Source of the DNA: Bacillota bacterium
GTDB lineage: Bacteria > Bacillota > UBA4882 > UBA8346
Direction: 5' to 3'
DNA length: 64,000 nucleotides
NCBI GenBank assembly: GCA_023392595.1
Contig: JAEVYU010000005.1
Location: 102,399-166,398 of the forward strand
The notes below the pieces were generated by a model. The model saw only the letters and a list, made by a program, of their open reading frames with translations, did no database searches and was not told where the DNA came from. Both the position numbers and the translations under genes were made by a program. This document shows positions 17,308 through 25,848 of this stretch, piece after piece. Position 1 is the first letter of the stretch. Every line of letters begins with the position of its first letter.

Positions 17308-17799
17308 ATGAATAGAACTTTCGATTATGCCTTGGTTGATCGGATTATTGACGAGTATAGGGGTGAGTCGCGGGCGATTATCACAATTTTGCAAGATATT
17401 CAAGAGCATTATCATTATTTGCCTAAGGAGTGTTTTCCACATTTATCGAAGAGACTGAAGCTCAGTAAAGCCCAAATATTTAGTGTGGCGACATTTTATG
17501 AAAATTTTTCATTGGAACCCAAGGGCAAATATGTAATAAAGGTTTGCGACGGGACAGCCTGCCATGTAAGAAAATCAATTCCGATTTTAAATCGTTTACG
17601 GAATGAACTCGGGCTTTCAGAGCACAAAAAGACGACCGACGATTTATCATTTACCGTAGAAACGGTGTCGTGTTTGGGAGCGTGCGGGTTAGCCCCGGTC
17701 TTAACGGTAAACGATAAAGTTTACCCAGCAATGACGCCCGATAAAGCGGCAGAACTTTTGACGAAGTTGAAGGAGGAACATACAAATGCTGAAAAGTAG
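17308..17799 (+). CDS. hydC: Bifurcating hydrogenase subunit HydC2 (NuoE-like)
   Basis: 163 residues, paralog of the protein at 7263 but without its N-terminal extension. It is a thioredoxin-like [2Fe-2S] protein with ligands CDGTAC and CLGAC and the GLAPV segment after them. It starts the second hydCBA operon, about 90 bp after a promoter overlapped by a Rex operator, and overlaps hydB2 by 14 bp. A direct role in electron transfer between HydB2 flavin and HydA2 follows from the family. Confidence 0.92.
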   Translation: MNRTFDYALVDRIIDEYRGESRAIITILQDIQEHYHYLPKECFPHLSKRLKLSKAQIFSVATFYENFSLEPKGKYVIKVCDGTACHVRKSIPILNRLRNELGLSEHKKTTDDLSFTVETVSCLGACGLAPVLTVNDKVYPAMTPDKAAELLTKLKEEHTNAEK

Positions 17800-19663
17800 G
17801 GAGGATTTAGTTCAACTTCGCGAAAGCTGTAAACGGTCCATTGCAGGGGAAAAAGGAAGAATATTGGTCTGCGCCGGTACCGGTTGCGTAGCCAGCGGTT
17901 CTTTAGAGATTTACGAAGAATTACAAAAGTTGATGGTTGAAAAGGGTATACCTTGTTCCGTAGAACTTGCTGAAGAATCCGACCAAAAAACGATAGGTCT
18001 GAAGAAAAGCGGTTGCCATGGATTTTGTGAAATGGGGCCGCTGGTCCGGATCGAGCCTCAGGGCTATCTTTATACCAGAGTGCAGCCTGACGATTGCCGA
18101 GAAATCGTCGAAAAGACCATTATCGAAGGGAAATTAATTGAACGGTTAATCTATCAAAAAAGTGGCCAAGTGTACCCCAAACAAGCGGATATCCCTTTTT
18201 ATAAAAAACAAACCCGAGTGGTTTTGGAACATTGCGGTCATATCGACGCCACTTCGCTAAAAGAATACCTGGGTATTGGGGGATACCAAGCCCTAGAAAA
18301 CGCATTATTTGAAATCGATGCAGAGATAATTGTCGATCAAATTACCCAATCCAATTTGCGTGGAAGAGGTGGTGGAGGATTTCCCGCGGGAAAAAAATGG
18401 TCTCAGGTCCGTCGCCAAAAGGCCGGGCCCAAATATATCGTATGTAATGGTGACGAAGGCGATCCTGGCGCCTTTATGGACAGAAGCATTATGGAGGGAG
18501 ATCCCCACCGGATGTTGGAAGGGATGATGATTGCCGGAATAGCATGTGGCGCTACAGAGGGCTATATATATGTGCGTGCCGAATATCCAATGGCAGTGAG
18601 CAGGCTGAAAAATGCAATTGCAGAGGCGACCAAGTTTGGACTCCTCGGTGAAAATATTTTAGGATCGGGTTTTAATTTTCAAATTCACATCAATCGGGGT
18701 GCCGGGGCATTTGTTTGCGGTGAAGGAAGTGCACTGACGGCTTCGATTGAAGGCAAAAGAGGAATGCCCAGGGTTAAGCCGCCACGTACCGTCGAACAAG
18801 GCTTGTTTGGGAAACCGACCGTACTGAATAATGTAGAGACCTATGCAAATGTCCCTGGAATAATCTTAAGAGGTGCTTCGTGGTATAAAAGCATGGGCCC
18901 GGAAAGCAGTCCTGGAACAAAGGCTTTTGCTCTAACCGGAAATATTGAAAATACTGGCTTAATAGAAGTCCCGATGGGGACTACACTCCGTGAAGTCATT
19001 TTCGATGTTGGTGGCGGTATGAGGGGCGGTGCGGAATTTAAAGCGGTCCAGATCGGTGGTCCCTCCGGGGGATGCCTTACGAAAGAACACTTGGATCTGC
19101 CTTTGGATTTCGATTCATTGAAGAAAGTAGGAGCCATGATCGGATCCGGCGGTTTGGTGGTCATGGATAGTAATACCTGTATGGTTGAAGTAGCACGCTT
19201 TTTTATGAATTTCACTCAGAAAGAATCTTGCGGTAAATGCGTGCCTTGCCGTGAAGGCACCAAGCGGATGTTAGAAATTTTAGAACGAATTGTCGCCGGT
19301 CAGGGACGCGATGGCGATATCGAATTGTTGCTGGATTTAGCCGACACCATCACCGCAACTGCCCTTTGCGGGCTGGGAAAAACGGCGGCTTTGCCTGTAG
19401 TCAGTACCATTAAAAGTTTCCGCGATGAATATGAGGCTCATATCTATGAAAAGAAATGTCCTGCTGGTAATTGTCAAAAATTAAAGCGAATCACCATTGA
19501 CCCGGTCATATGCAAGGGCTGTTCAAAATGTGCCAAGATATGTCCCGTAGGGGCGATTTCCGGTAAAATCAAAGAGCCTTTTATGATTGATGCCCAAAAA
19601 TGTATAAAGTGCGAAGCTTGCATCGGGACATGCAGTTTTCATGCAATAAAAGAGGAGCGATAA
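17786..19663 (+). CDS. hydB: Bifurcating hydrogenase subunit HydB2 (NuoF-like), altered CGEET motif
   Basis: 625 residues, same length and domain order as HydB1: N-terminal thioredoxin-like [2Fe-2S] (CAGTGC, CHGFC), NuoF core (GRGGGGFPAGKKW), ESCGKCVPCREGTKR cluster, and C-terminal two-cluster ferredoxin (CKGCSKCAKICP, CIKCEACIGTCS). Two differences from HydB1: the usual CGEETAL motif reads CGEGSAL, and the last cluster motif lacks the usual Pro after Cys (all four Cys remain). The first change sits where NuoF discriminates pyridine nucleotides, so cofactor preference may differ. GGAGG precedes the ATG inside hydC2. Confidence 0.94.
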   Translation: MLKSREDLVQLRESCKRSIAGEKGRILVCAGTGCVASGSLEIYEELQKLMVEKGIPCSVELAEESDQKTIGLKKSGCHGFCEMGPLVRIEPQGYLYTRVQPDDCREIVEKTIIEGKLIERLIYQKSGQVYPKQADIPFYKKQTRVVLEHCGHIDATSLKEYLGIGGYQALENALFEIDAEIIVDQITQSNLRGRGGGGFPAGKKWSQVRRQKAGPKYIVCNGDEGDPGAFMDRSIMEGDPHRMLEGMMIAGIACGATEGYIYVRAEYPMAVSRLKNAIAEATKFGLLGENILGSGFNFQIHINRGAGAFVCGEGSALTASIEGKRGMPRVKPPRTVEQGLFGKPTVLNNVETYANVPGIILRGASWYKSMGPESSPGTKAFALTGNIENTGLIEVPMGTTLREVIFDVGGGMRGGAEFKAVQIGGPSGGCLTKEHLDLPLDFDSLKKVGAMIGSGGLVVMDSNTCMVEVARFFMNFTQKESCGKCVPCREGTKRMLEILERIVAGQGRDGDIELLLDLADTITATALCGLGKTAALPVVSTIKSFRDEYEAHIYEKKCPAGNCQKLKRITIDPVICKGCSKCAKICPVGAISGKIKEPFMIDAQKCIKCEACIGTCSFHAIKEER

Positions 19664-19666
19664 ATT

Positions 19667-21370
19667 ATGGGGAAAAAAGAATCAATGGTAATTGACGGAA
19701 TAACCGTTGAAATCAATGGTGAAAAAAATTTGTTGGAATTAATCCGCAAGGCCGGAATCGAGCTCCCCACTTTTTGCTATTATTCGGAATTATCCATATA
19801 TGGCGCTTGTCGCATGTGTATTGTGGAAAACAAATGGGGCGGTATTGAAACCGCCTGTTCAACACCACCTCGGGGAGGAATGGAAATTCGCACCAATACC
19901 GAGCAGATTCGCAAGCACCGTAAAATGAACCTGGAATTACTATTAGCCAATCACTGCCGGGACTGTACCACATGCGCAAAAAACGGTAACTGTAAACTGC
20001 AAGAACTGGCCATTCGTTATGGTATCGACAGGGTCCGCTTCGAAAATACCGCTGAGAAACCGCAGATCGACGATTCTTCTTTATGCATTACCCGTGATAG
20101 CAATAAGTGCATTCTCTGCGGTGACTGCGTACGGGTATGTTCAGAGGTGCAAAATGTGGGCGCCATTGATTTCGCATATCGCGGTTCGAAAATGTCAATC
20201 AGCACTATCTTTAATCAACCAATCGCCCAATCGGACTGTGTCGGATGCGGACAATGCTCGGCAGTCTGTCCTACCGGCGCTATAGTTGTCAAAAGTGACC
20301 GGGATCGGGTATGGCGCGAACTGCATAACAAAAATACCAAAGTAATCGCTCAAATTGCCCCGGCGGTAAGAGTTGCGATCAATAAAGAATTCGGCTTAAG
20401 CGACAAAGAAAATGCCATGGGCAGGATCGTAGCAGCTCTTCGCAGAATGGGTTTTGATAGCATTTTTGATACTTCGACGGGCGCTGACTTAACTGTGCTG
20501 GAAGAAGCGGCAGAATTCATGAAGAGGCTGGATGAAGGAGAAAATCTTCCTTTATTTACTTCCTGCTGCCCGGCGTGGGTTAATTATTGTGAAAAAAATT
20601 ACCCGGAACTGCTCTCTCACGTTTCGACCTGTCGCTCGCCCATGCAGATGTTTGGTTCTGTGATCAAGGAACAGTTTAAGACTTCCGGCAAGAAAATCGT
20701 TCATGTGGCGATAATGCCTTGTACGGCCAAGAAATTTGAAGCGGCCCGGGATGAGTTCAAGAGTGATGGAGTTTCAATGGTTGATTATGTGGTCACTACC
20801 CAAGAACTCATCAAGATGATTAAAGAAGCCGGCATTGTTTTTGCGGATTTGGAACCGGAAGCAGTGGATATGCCTTTTGGGAGTATGACCGGGGCAGGTG
20901 TTATTTTCGGCGTTACCGGAGGGGTTACTGAAGCTGTAATCCGCCGGATTGCTACGGATAAATCCCCTGGGACTTTAAGCTCAATATCATTCAGCGGGGT
21001 GCGTGGCATGGAAGGGCTTAAGGAGGCGACTATTGCCTATGGCGAAAGAGAATTAAAGATTGCCATTGTCAGTGGACTCAAAAATGCCGACGATTTACTT
21101 CGAAGTATTAAAGCTGGCCAACATTACGACTTTGTAGAAGTGATGGCTTGCCCCGGCGGCTGTATTAGCGGGGCTGGCCAACCTTTTACGTCATTAAAAG
21201 GAAGAGAAAATCGCGGTAAGGGACTTTATTCTGCCGATAAATTATGCAGTATTAAACGTTCAGAAGAAAACCCCCTGATGATGACCTTGTATAAAGGTCT
21301 ACTCAAAGGGAAGATTCACGAGTTGCTTCATGTCAATTATCAGCGAGGGGAAGTAGAGGGAAAACAATGA
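19667..21370 (+). CDS. hydA: Bifurcating [FeFe]-hydrogenase catalytic subunit HydA2
   Basis: 567 residues. Domains as in HydA1: plant-type [2Fe-2S] (CYYSELSIYGACRMC), HCRDCTTCAKNGNC cluster, two-cluster ferredoxin (CILCGDC, CVGCGQCSAVCP), and H-cluster domain with TSCCPAW at 298, MPCTAKKFE and MACPGGC at 493. It ends about 100 residues earlier than HydA1 because the C-terminal thioredoxin-like domain is encoded by the next gene, with which it overlaps by four bases (ATGA). AGAGGAG precedes the start. It is expected to be the catalytic subunit of a second, Rex-controlled bifurcating hydrogenase. Confidence 0.95.
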   Translation: MGKKESMVIDGITVEINGEKNLLELIRKAGIELPTFCYYSELSIYGACRMCIVENKWGGIETACSTPPRGGMEIRTNTEQIRKHRKMNLELLLANHCRDCTTCAKNGNCKLQELAIRYGIDRVRFENTAEKPQIDDSSLCITRDSNKCILCGDCVRVCSEVQNVGAIDFAYRGSKMSISTIFNQPIAQSDCVGCGQCSAVCPTGAIVVKSDRDRVWRELHNKNTKVIAQIAPAVRVAINKEFGLSDKENAMGRIVAALRRMGFDSIFDTSTGADLTVLEEAAEFMKRLDEGENLPLFTSCCPAWVNYCEKNYPELLSHVSTCRSPMQMFGSVIKEQFKTSGKKIVHVAIMPCTAKKFEAARDEFKSDGVSMVDYVVTTQELIKMIKEAGIVFADLEPEAVDMPFGSMTGAGVIFGVTGGVTEAVIRRIATDKSPGTLSSISFSGVRGMEGLKEATIAYGERELKIAIVSGLKNADDLLRSIKAGQHYDFVEVMACPGGCISGAGQPFTSLKGRENRGKGLYSADKLCSIKRSEENPLMMTLYKGLLKGKIHELLHVNYQRGEVEGKQ

Positions 21371-21612
21371 TTGAATTGCAAATTTGCATTGGAAGTTCCT
21401 GCCATCTAAAAGGTTCATATAATATTATCAACATTTTTCAACAATTGATTGAGGAATATTCAATCCATGATCAAGTCGATTTACAGGCTTCATTTTGTAT
21501 GAAACATTGTCAGGATAACGTTTCAATCACTTTAGACGGTCAATATTATAGCATATCGCCGGAAACAGCAAAACAATTTTTTAAAGAAACTGTGATGGCT
21601 AAGATAAAGTAA
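21367..21612 (+). CDS. Small thioredoxin-like [2Fe-2S] protein, split-off HydA C-terminal domain
   Basis: 81 residues with ligands CIGSSC and CMKHC, the same fold as the C-terminal domain of HydA1 and as the small proteins at 3777 and 25582. Its ATG overlaps the hydA2 stop, so synthesis is coupled. It presumably completes the HydA2 subunit as a separate polypeptide. Last gene of the operon; a strong terminator follows. Confidence 0.87.
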   Translation: MIELQICIGSSCHLKGSYNIINIFQQLIEEYSIHDQVDLQASFCMKHCQDNVSITLDGQYYSISPETAKQFFKETVMAKIK

Positions 21613-21626
21613 TTAGAAATTGAATA

Positions 21627-21660
21627 AAAAGAAAGGCCCTTTTTACGAGGCCTTTCTTTT
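21627..21660. terminator. Bidirectional intrinsic terminator
   Basis: AAAAGAAAGGCC (21627-21638) pairs perfectly with GGCCTTTCTTTT (21649-21660), with A and T tracts on both sides. It serves both the hydCBA2 operon and the convergent nfnB. Confidence 0.92.
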
Positions 21661-21701
21661 GTTATGCGCAAATAATCAATAGTATTTTTATATTGTCTCG
21701 G

Positions 21702-23108
21702 TTATTTTTTTCTAGAAGAAGTGAGATACTGGTCGATAGCTGCCGCTGCATTCTTTCCTGCCCCCATGGCTGAGATAACAGTGGCCGCTCCGGTTACTGC
21801 ATCGCCCCCGGCATAGACCCCATCCTTATTGGTAGCCATCGTATTCTCATTGACGATAACGCCGCCCCATTTTTGAGTGGCAAGCCCCGGTGTACTCTGC
21901 CTGATTAGCGGGTTGGGCGATTGGCCGATAGCAACAATGACTGTGTCCATTTCCAGAATGTGCTCCGATCCTTCTTTTGGGACCGGGCTGCGACGCCCGC
22001 TCTTATCGGGGGCGCCCAGTTCCATGTCGATACATTCCAGACCGGTAACCCAACCTTCTTCTCCGATAATTCGGGTGGGATAGGTAAGAAAATGAAAAAT
22101 AATTCCTTCCTCTTTAGCATGATGGGTTTCTTCTTTGCGGGCTGGTAATTCTTCTTTGCCGCGGCGGTAGATAATGTAGACATTATCGGCCCCTAAACGC
22201 TTGGCAGTTCGGGCTGCATCCATCGCCACATTGCCGCCGCCGATTACGGCGACTTTTTTGCCCACAAAAATTGGGGTCGGCGCCTCTTTATCGTACGCTT
22301 TCATGAGGTTGCTGCGGGTCAAGAATTCATTGGCGGAATAAACGCCGTTTAAATTTTCCCCTGGGATCCCCATAAATTTCGGTAACCCGGCGCCTGATCC
22401 AATGAATACCGCCTGAAAACCGTCAGCCAATAATTCTTCGATTGTGATGGATTTTCCCACAATGACATTGGGAATGATCGTAACACCTAAAGTATTAAGT
22501 TTGGCAATTTCCTTCTTAACCAGGGCTTTCGGTAAACGGAATTCCGGGATACCATACATCAATACGCCGCCTGGTTCATGTAAAGCTTCATATATCGTAA
22601 CTTCATAACCTTTCCGGGCCAATTCTCCGGCACAAGTGAGACCTGCGGGGCCGGAGCCAATAACCGCAACCTTGGGACCTTCCGGTTTGGCTTTGGTTTT
22701 GGCAATGGATTGATTTAACGCCGGATCCTTCATCGCATAATCTGCCACGAATCTTTCCAGCCTTCCGATGGCTACCGGCTCACCTTTGATTCCTTTAACG
22801 CATTGTCCTTCACACTGGTTCTCCTGGGGACAGACCCGTCCGCAAATAGCCGGGAGGGCGTTTTGTGTAAATAAAGTCTCATATGCTTCTCTAAAATCGC
22901 TGGTAGCGACTTTGTGAATGAATTCGGGTATCGGAACTCCCACCGGACATCCGGAAACACATTTGGCATTTTTGCAATTCAAACAACGTTTCGCTTCGGC
23001 AAGGGCTTGGTCTGGAGTATAGCCGAGGGCAACTTCTGTAAAATTCGTATTTCGAACCTGCGGGTCTTGTTCGGCCATTTTAACTTTTTCGTTCGCTATA
23101 TTCGGCAT
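21702..23108 (-). CDS. nfnB: NADH-dependent reduced ferredoxin:NADP+ oxidoreductase subunit B
   Basis: 468 residues, glutamate-synthase-small-subunit-like flavoprotein. The N-terminal domain holds two [4Fe-4S] clusters (CLNCKNAKCVSGCP, CGRVCPQENQCEGQC), followed by an FAD Rossmann motif (VIGSGPAGLTCAGEL) and an NADP(H) motif (VIGGGNVAMDAARTAKR). With NfnA it transfers electrons from reduced ferredoxin and NADH to two NADP+ by flavin-based bifurcation, supplying NADPH. The start is set at 23108, three bases past the nfnA stop, with GGAG upstream; an ORF extension to 23138 lacks a site. It is coupled to nfnA and convergent with hydCBA2. Confidence 0.92.
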   Translation of the reverse strand: MPNIANEKVKMAEQDPQVRNTNFTEVALGYTPDQALAEAKRCLNCKNAKCVSGCPVGVPIPEFIHKVATSDFREAYETLFTQNALPAICGRVCPQENQCEGQCVKGIKGEPVAIGRLERFVADYAMKDPALNQSIAKTKAKPEGPKVAVIGSGPAGLTCAGELARKGYEVTIYEALHEPGGVLMYGIPEFRLPKALVKKEIAKLNTLGVTIIPNVIVGKSITIEELLADGFQAVFIGSGAGLPKFMGIPGENLNGVYSANEFLTRSNLMKAYDKEAPTPIFVGKKVAVIGGGNVAMDAARTAKRLGADNVYIIYRRGKEELPARKEETHHAKEEGIIFHFLTYPTRIIGEEGWVTGLECIDMELGAPDKSGRRSPVPKEGSEHILEMDTVIVAIGQSPNPLIRQSTPGLATQKWGGVIVNENTMATNKDGVYAGGDAVTGAATVISAMGAGKNAAAAIDQYLTSSRKK

Positions 23109-23110
23109 GG

Positions 23111-23950
23111 TTATTTGTTCTCCAATCCAATGTGGCATCTGTGATTTTCTTCATAGTGCCGTTCATTGTTTTTATACATGGCTTGACGGCGCATGCATTC
23201 ATCAAAGTCGACCAAAAAACCGTCGAAATCCGGACCGTCAACACAGGCGAATTTGATTTCGCTTCCTACGGTGACCCGGCATCCACCGCACATACCGGTA
23301 CCATCGATCATAATTGGATTTAAAGAAACCATGGTCGGAAGATTCAGTTTTTTGGTTTGAGCGACAACTGCGCGCATCATTGGTAAAGGCCCAATGGCAA
23401 TAACTTTATCATAGCGTTTGGCTTCAATCATTTTTAAAAGCCCATCGACTACAGTGCCTTTCGTTCCATAGCTGCCATCATCAGTGGCAATGGTAAGTCT
23501 ATGGGTAAAAGCTTTAAATTCATTTTCCAAAATTACTAGTTCAGCGGTACGGCCCCCCAAAATAGCATCAACCTCGGTGCCTTCCTCGGCTAATTTTTTT
23601 AACTGCGGAAAGAGCGGAGCTGCCCCGACACCACCTCCGATTCCCAAAACTTTGTCACAATTCTCTAATTCTGCGGACATGCCCAATGGACCGGCAACAT
23701 CTTGCAGGGAATCCCCTACATTTTTGGTGCTGAGAAGTTTGGTGGAAAAACCCAGTTCCTGATATATTAAGGTTATTTTGTTTTCTGCCCGGTTGAAATC
23801 GGCTATGGTAAGAGGGATTCTTTCCCCGTCTGTATCAACCCGGACGACTACGAATTGGCCGGGTTCACATTTGCGGGCAATATAGGGGGCTTCAACTTCA
23901 ATTAACACCACAACCGAATTTAACCTGCGCTTGGTAACTATTTTATACAT
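23111..23950 (-). CDS. nfnA: NADH-dependent reduced ferredoxin:NADP+ oxidoreductase subunit A
   Basis: 279 residues, ferredoxin-NADP-reductase-like subunit. It has an FAD-binding beta-barrel (GQFVVVRVDTDGERIPLTIA), a NAD-binding segment (GIGGGVGAAPLFPQLK), and a C-terminal [2Fe-2S] motif (GMCGGCRVTVG, CVDGPDFDG). It is the small NfnA subunit, first gene of nfnAB. Start at 23950 is chosen for its AAGGAGG 9 nt upstream; the frame stays open further but only into the palindromic leader at 23968-24097. The family is also called SudB or PyrK-like, but the pairing with NfnB decides the call. Confidence 0.92.
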   Translation of the reverse strand: MYKIVTKRRLNSVVVLIEVEAPYIARKCEPGQFVVVRVDTDGERIPLTIADFNRAENKITLIYQELGFSTKLLSTKNVGDSLQDVAGPLGMSAELENCDKVLGIGGGVGAAPLFPQLKKLAEEGTEVDAILGGRTAELVILENEFKAFTHRLTIATDDGSYGTKGTVVDGLLKMIEAKRYDKVIAIGPLPMMRAVVAQTKKLNLPTMVSLNPIMIDGTGMCGGCRVTVGSEIKFACVDGPDFDGFLVDFDECMRRQAMYKNNERHYEENHRCHIGLENK

Positions 23951-23967
23951 CCTTAAAGTCCTCCTTA

Positions 23968-24097
23968 AGAAAAAAAGGGCTGTCTGAAAATCATCTTTCA
24001 TGAGTCGCTAAACAATATATAACCTTATGGCAGTTGGAAGGGGAGTTATATATTGGTGGTTTTCATGATTGAAGTTTTGTAGACAGCCGCTTTTTTA
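23968..24097 (-). repeat. Long imperfect palindrome in the nfnA leader
   Basis: Two ~55-bp arms are imperfect inverted copies. Outer blocks AAAAAAGGGCTGTCT and AGACAGCCGCTTTTTT pair, then TCATGA blocks, then AATATATAAC with GTTATATATT. On the minus strand it ends in eight T residues just before the nfnA ribosome binding site, so it should act as an intrinsic terminator for the upstream adh gene and may attenuate nfnAB; a small transposon-like element is the alternative. Confidence 0.75.
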
Positions 24098-24110
24098 TAA
24101 TATGCTCCGA

Positions 24111-25280
24111 TTAAAAGGTAATCGGATTTCCGTAATATGCGCATTCCAGAACCTTTTTCAGTTCTACCTTATTGCTTGGTCTGGGATTGCTTCCCGTACA
24201 AGGATCAAGAGCGGCGTTTTCAGCAATAAAGTCGACGGTCTTTTTAAACAAATCTTCAGAAACTCCATGTTCCTTGATGGTAGCGGCTATATTCAGTTTT
24301 CGGTTCAATCCGGAAACGGCCTCAATCAATGAATCAACCAATTGTTTGTCGGTTGCTCCGGATAAACCAACTCTCTTGGCAATTTGAGCATACTCTTTCA
24401 TACTGCTTTTCGAATTATAACGGATGACATAGGGCAATAAAATGGCATTACAACAACCATGGGGAATTTCAAACTGAGCTCCGATTTTATGGGCCAGGCT
24501 ATGGGTAATTCCAAGCAAGGCATTACTGAAAGCCATTCCAGCTAGACACTGGGCAATATGCATTTTACCGCGGGCTTCTTCTTCTCCGTTAAAAGAATCA
24601 ATTAAATAGTCAAAACACATCGAGATGGCCTCTAATGCCAAAGGATCGGAAAAAGGCGAACGGGCGGAGGCCACATAAGCTTCAATGGCATGAGTTAAAG
24701 CATCCATCCCGGTGTGAGCGACCAGCTTCGGCGGCATCGTAATGGGGATGCTGGTATCCAAAATGGCGATGTCCGGTGTAATTTCAAAGTCCGCCAAAGG
24801 ATATTTAATTTTGGTCGAGTAATCGGTAATGACAGAAAAAGCTGTTACTTCGGTAGCAGTTCCGCTAGTGGAAGGGATTGCCACAAAAATGGCTTTTTTC
24901 CGTAATACCGGCATTGAGAAGGGAGTTTTAATATCTTCAAAAGTTAAATGGGGGTATTCATAAAATACCCACATCGCTTTGGCAGCATCAATTGGGGAGC
25001 CGCCACCGATGGAGACAATGACATCAGGCTGAAATTCCTGCATGGCTTTAGCTCCTGCCATTACAGTTTCCACAGAAGGATCCGGTTCGACTCCGGCAAA
25101 GGTTTTAACCTGCATGCCGGTTTTACTTAAGATTTCTTCCAAGCGAGCCAAAAAACCAAATTTTTGCATGGAAGTACCGCCGGTAACAATCATCGCCCGC
25201 TGATGGCCTTTTAAATTTTTTAATTCATCCACAGCGTTTTTTCCGAAATAAAGATCGCGCGGGAGCGTGAATCGAGCCAT
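24111..25280 (-). CDS. Iron-containing alcohol dehydrogenase
   Basis: 389 residues, the usual length of stand-alone group III Fe-alcohol dehydrogenases. It has the NAD(P)-binding GGGSPIDAAKAMW segment and metal ligands in TGMDALTHAIEAY and HSLAHKIGAQFEIPHGCCN. It resembles the C-terminal half of AdhE, so reduction of acetaldehyde or another aldehyde is likely; the substrate is not visible. The start at 25280 has AGGTGG about 8 nt upstream, whereas the ORF runs back to 25346 without a site. A Rex-overlapped promoter lies 90 bp upstream. Confidence 0.9.
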   Translation of the reverse strand: MARFTLPRDLYFGKNAVDELKNLKGHQRAMIVTGGTSMQKFGFLARLEEILSKTGMQVKTFAGVEPDPSVETVMAGAKAMQEFQPDVIVSIGGGSPIDAAKAMWVFYEYPHLTFEDIKTPFSMPVLRKKAIFVAIPSTSGTATEVTAFSVITDYSTKIKYPLADFEITPDIAILDTSIPITMPPKLVAHTGMDALTHAIEAYVASARSPFSDPLALEAISMCFDYLIDSFNGEEEARGKMHIAQCLAGMAFSNALLGITHSLAHKIGAQFEIPHGCCNAILLPYVIRYNSKSSMKEYAQIAKRVGLSGATDKQLVDSLIEAVSGLNRKLNIAATIKEHGVSEDLFKKTVDFIAENAALDPCTGSNPRPSNKVELKKVLECAYYGNPITF

Positions 25281-25370
25281 TTGAACCACCTCACTAAAAG
25301 TTTCGTTCGGGTACGGGAATAGCATTTCATATTTGTTGGTTTCCATACTATTGGAAAACTGGATGTTTAT

Positions 25371-25398
25371 ATTATAGACTTTGTTAAAAAAATAACAA
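25371..25398 (-). promoter_or_regulatory. Rex-controlled promoter of the Fe-alcohol dehydrogenase
   Basis: Read on the minus strand: TTGTTA, 16 bp, TATAAT. A Rex operator TTGTTAAAAAAATAACAA (25381-25398, one mismatch) covers the -35 and spacer. The sequence around it matches the promoters at 17188 and 30099. Confidence 0.8.
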
Positions 25399-25528
25399 TC
25401 TTTGTTGGAATAGGTTGCAAAGATTAAGCAATGAAATACCGAAACAAAGAGTTAAAAAGCATAGAGGCAGTATCCAATAAAAATGGTCTTTACAGCAAGA
25501 TTTTGGTATGTTATTCTTTTAATAAAGT

Positions 25529-25567
25529 TAGTTATTTTTTTCACAAACTTTGTTATTTGTATGACAT
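25529..25567. promoter_or_regulatory. Two weak Rex-like sites before the second sensory operon
   Basis: TAGTTAT-TTTT-TTCACAA (25529-25546) and TTGTTAT-TTGT-ATGACAT (25550-25567), two to four mismatches each. They stop just before the GGAGG of the gene at 25582, the same position as the perfect operator before its counterpart at 3777. Confidence 0.5.
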
Positions 25568-25581
25568 TAATGGAGGATTTC

Positions 25582-25848
25582 ATGACGATAACGATTTGCA
25601 TAGGCAGTGGATGTCATGTCAAAGGTTCACGCCAGATTATTACAATGGTACAAGAATTCATTCAAAAATATCATTTGGATGCCCAGATAGAGCTTGAAGC
25701 CTGTTTTTGCCAGGAACGATGTAATGAAGGGGTTGTGATGAAAATAGGCGATGATATGGTGACCGGAGTATCGAAAGACAATATTACGGAAATCTTTCAT
25801 CAAAAAATTCTGGAGGAATTAGTCCATGAACACAATCACAACCAGTAA
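25582..25848 (+). CDS. Small thioredoxin-like [2Fe-2S] ferredoxin (second copy)
   Basis: 88 residues with cluster ligands CIGSGC and CFCQERC, paralog of the protein at 3777. ATG 25582 is chosen because GGAGG lies 5 nt upstream; earlier in-frame starts to 25483 fall in the operator region. It overlaps the next gene by 23 bp, so the two are coupled. As in cluster 1 it precedes a sensory hydrogenase and a phosphatase, which supports a shared function as electron donor or acceptor of that enzyme. The C-terminus is His/Asn-rich (HEHNHNQ). Confidence 0.85.
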   Translation: MTITICIGSGCHVKGSRQIITMVQEFIQKYHLDAQIELEACFCQERCNEGVVMKIGDDMVTGVSKDNITEIFHQKILEELVHEHNHNQ

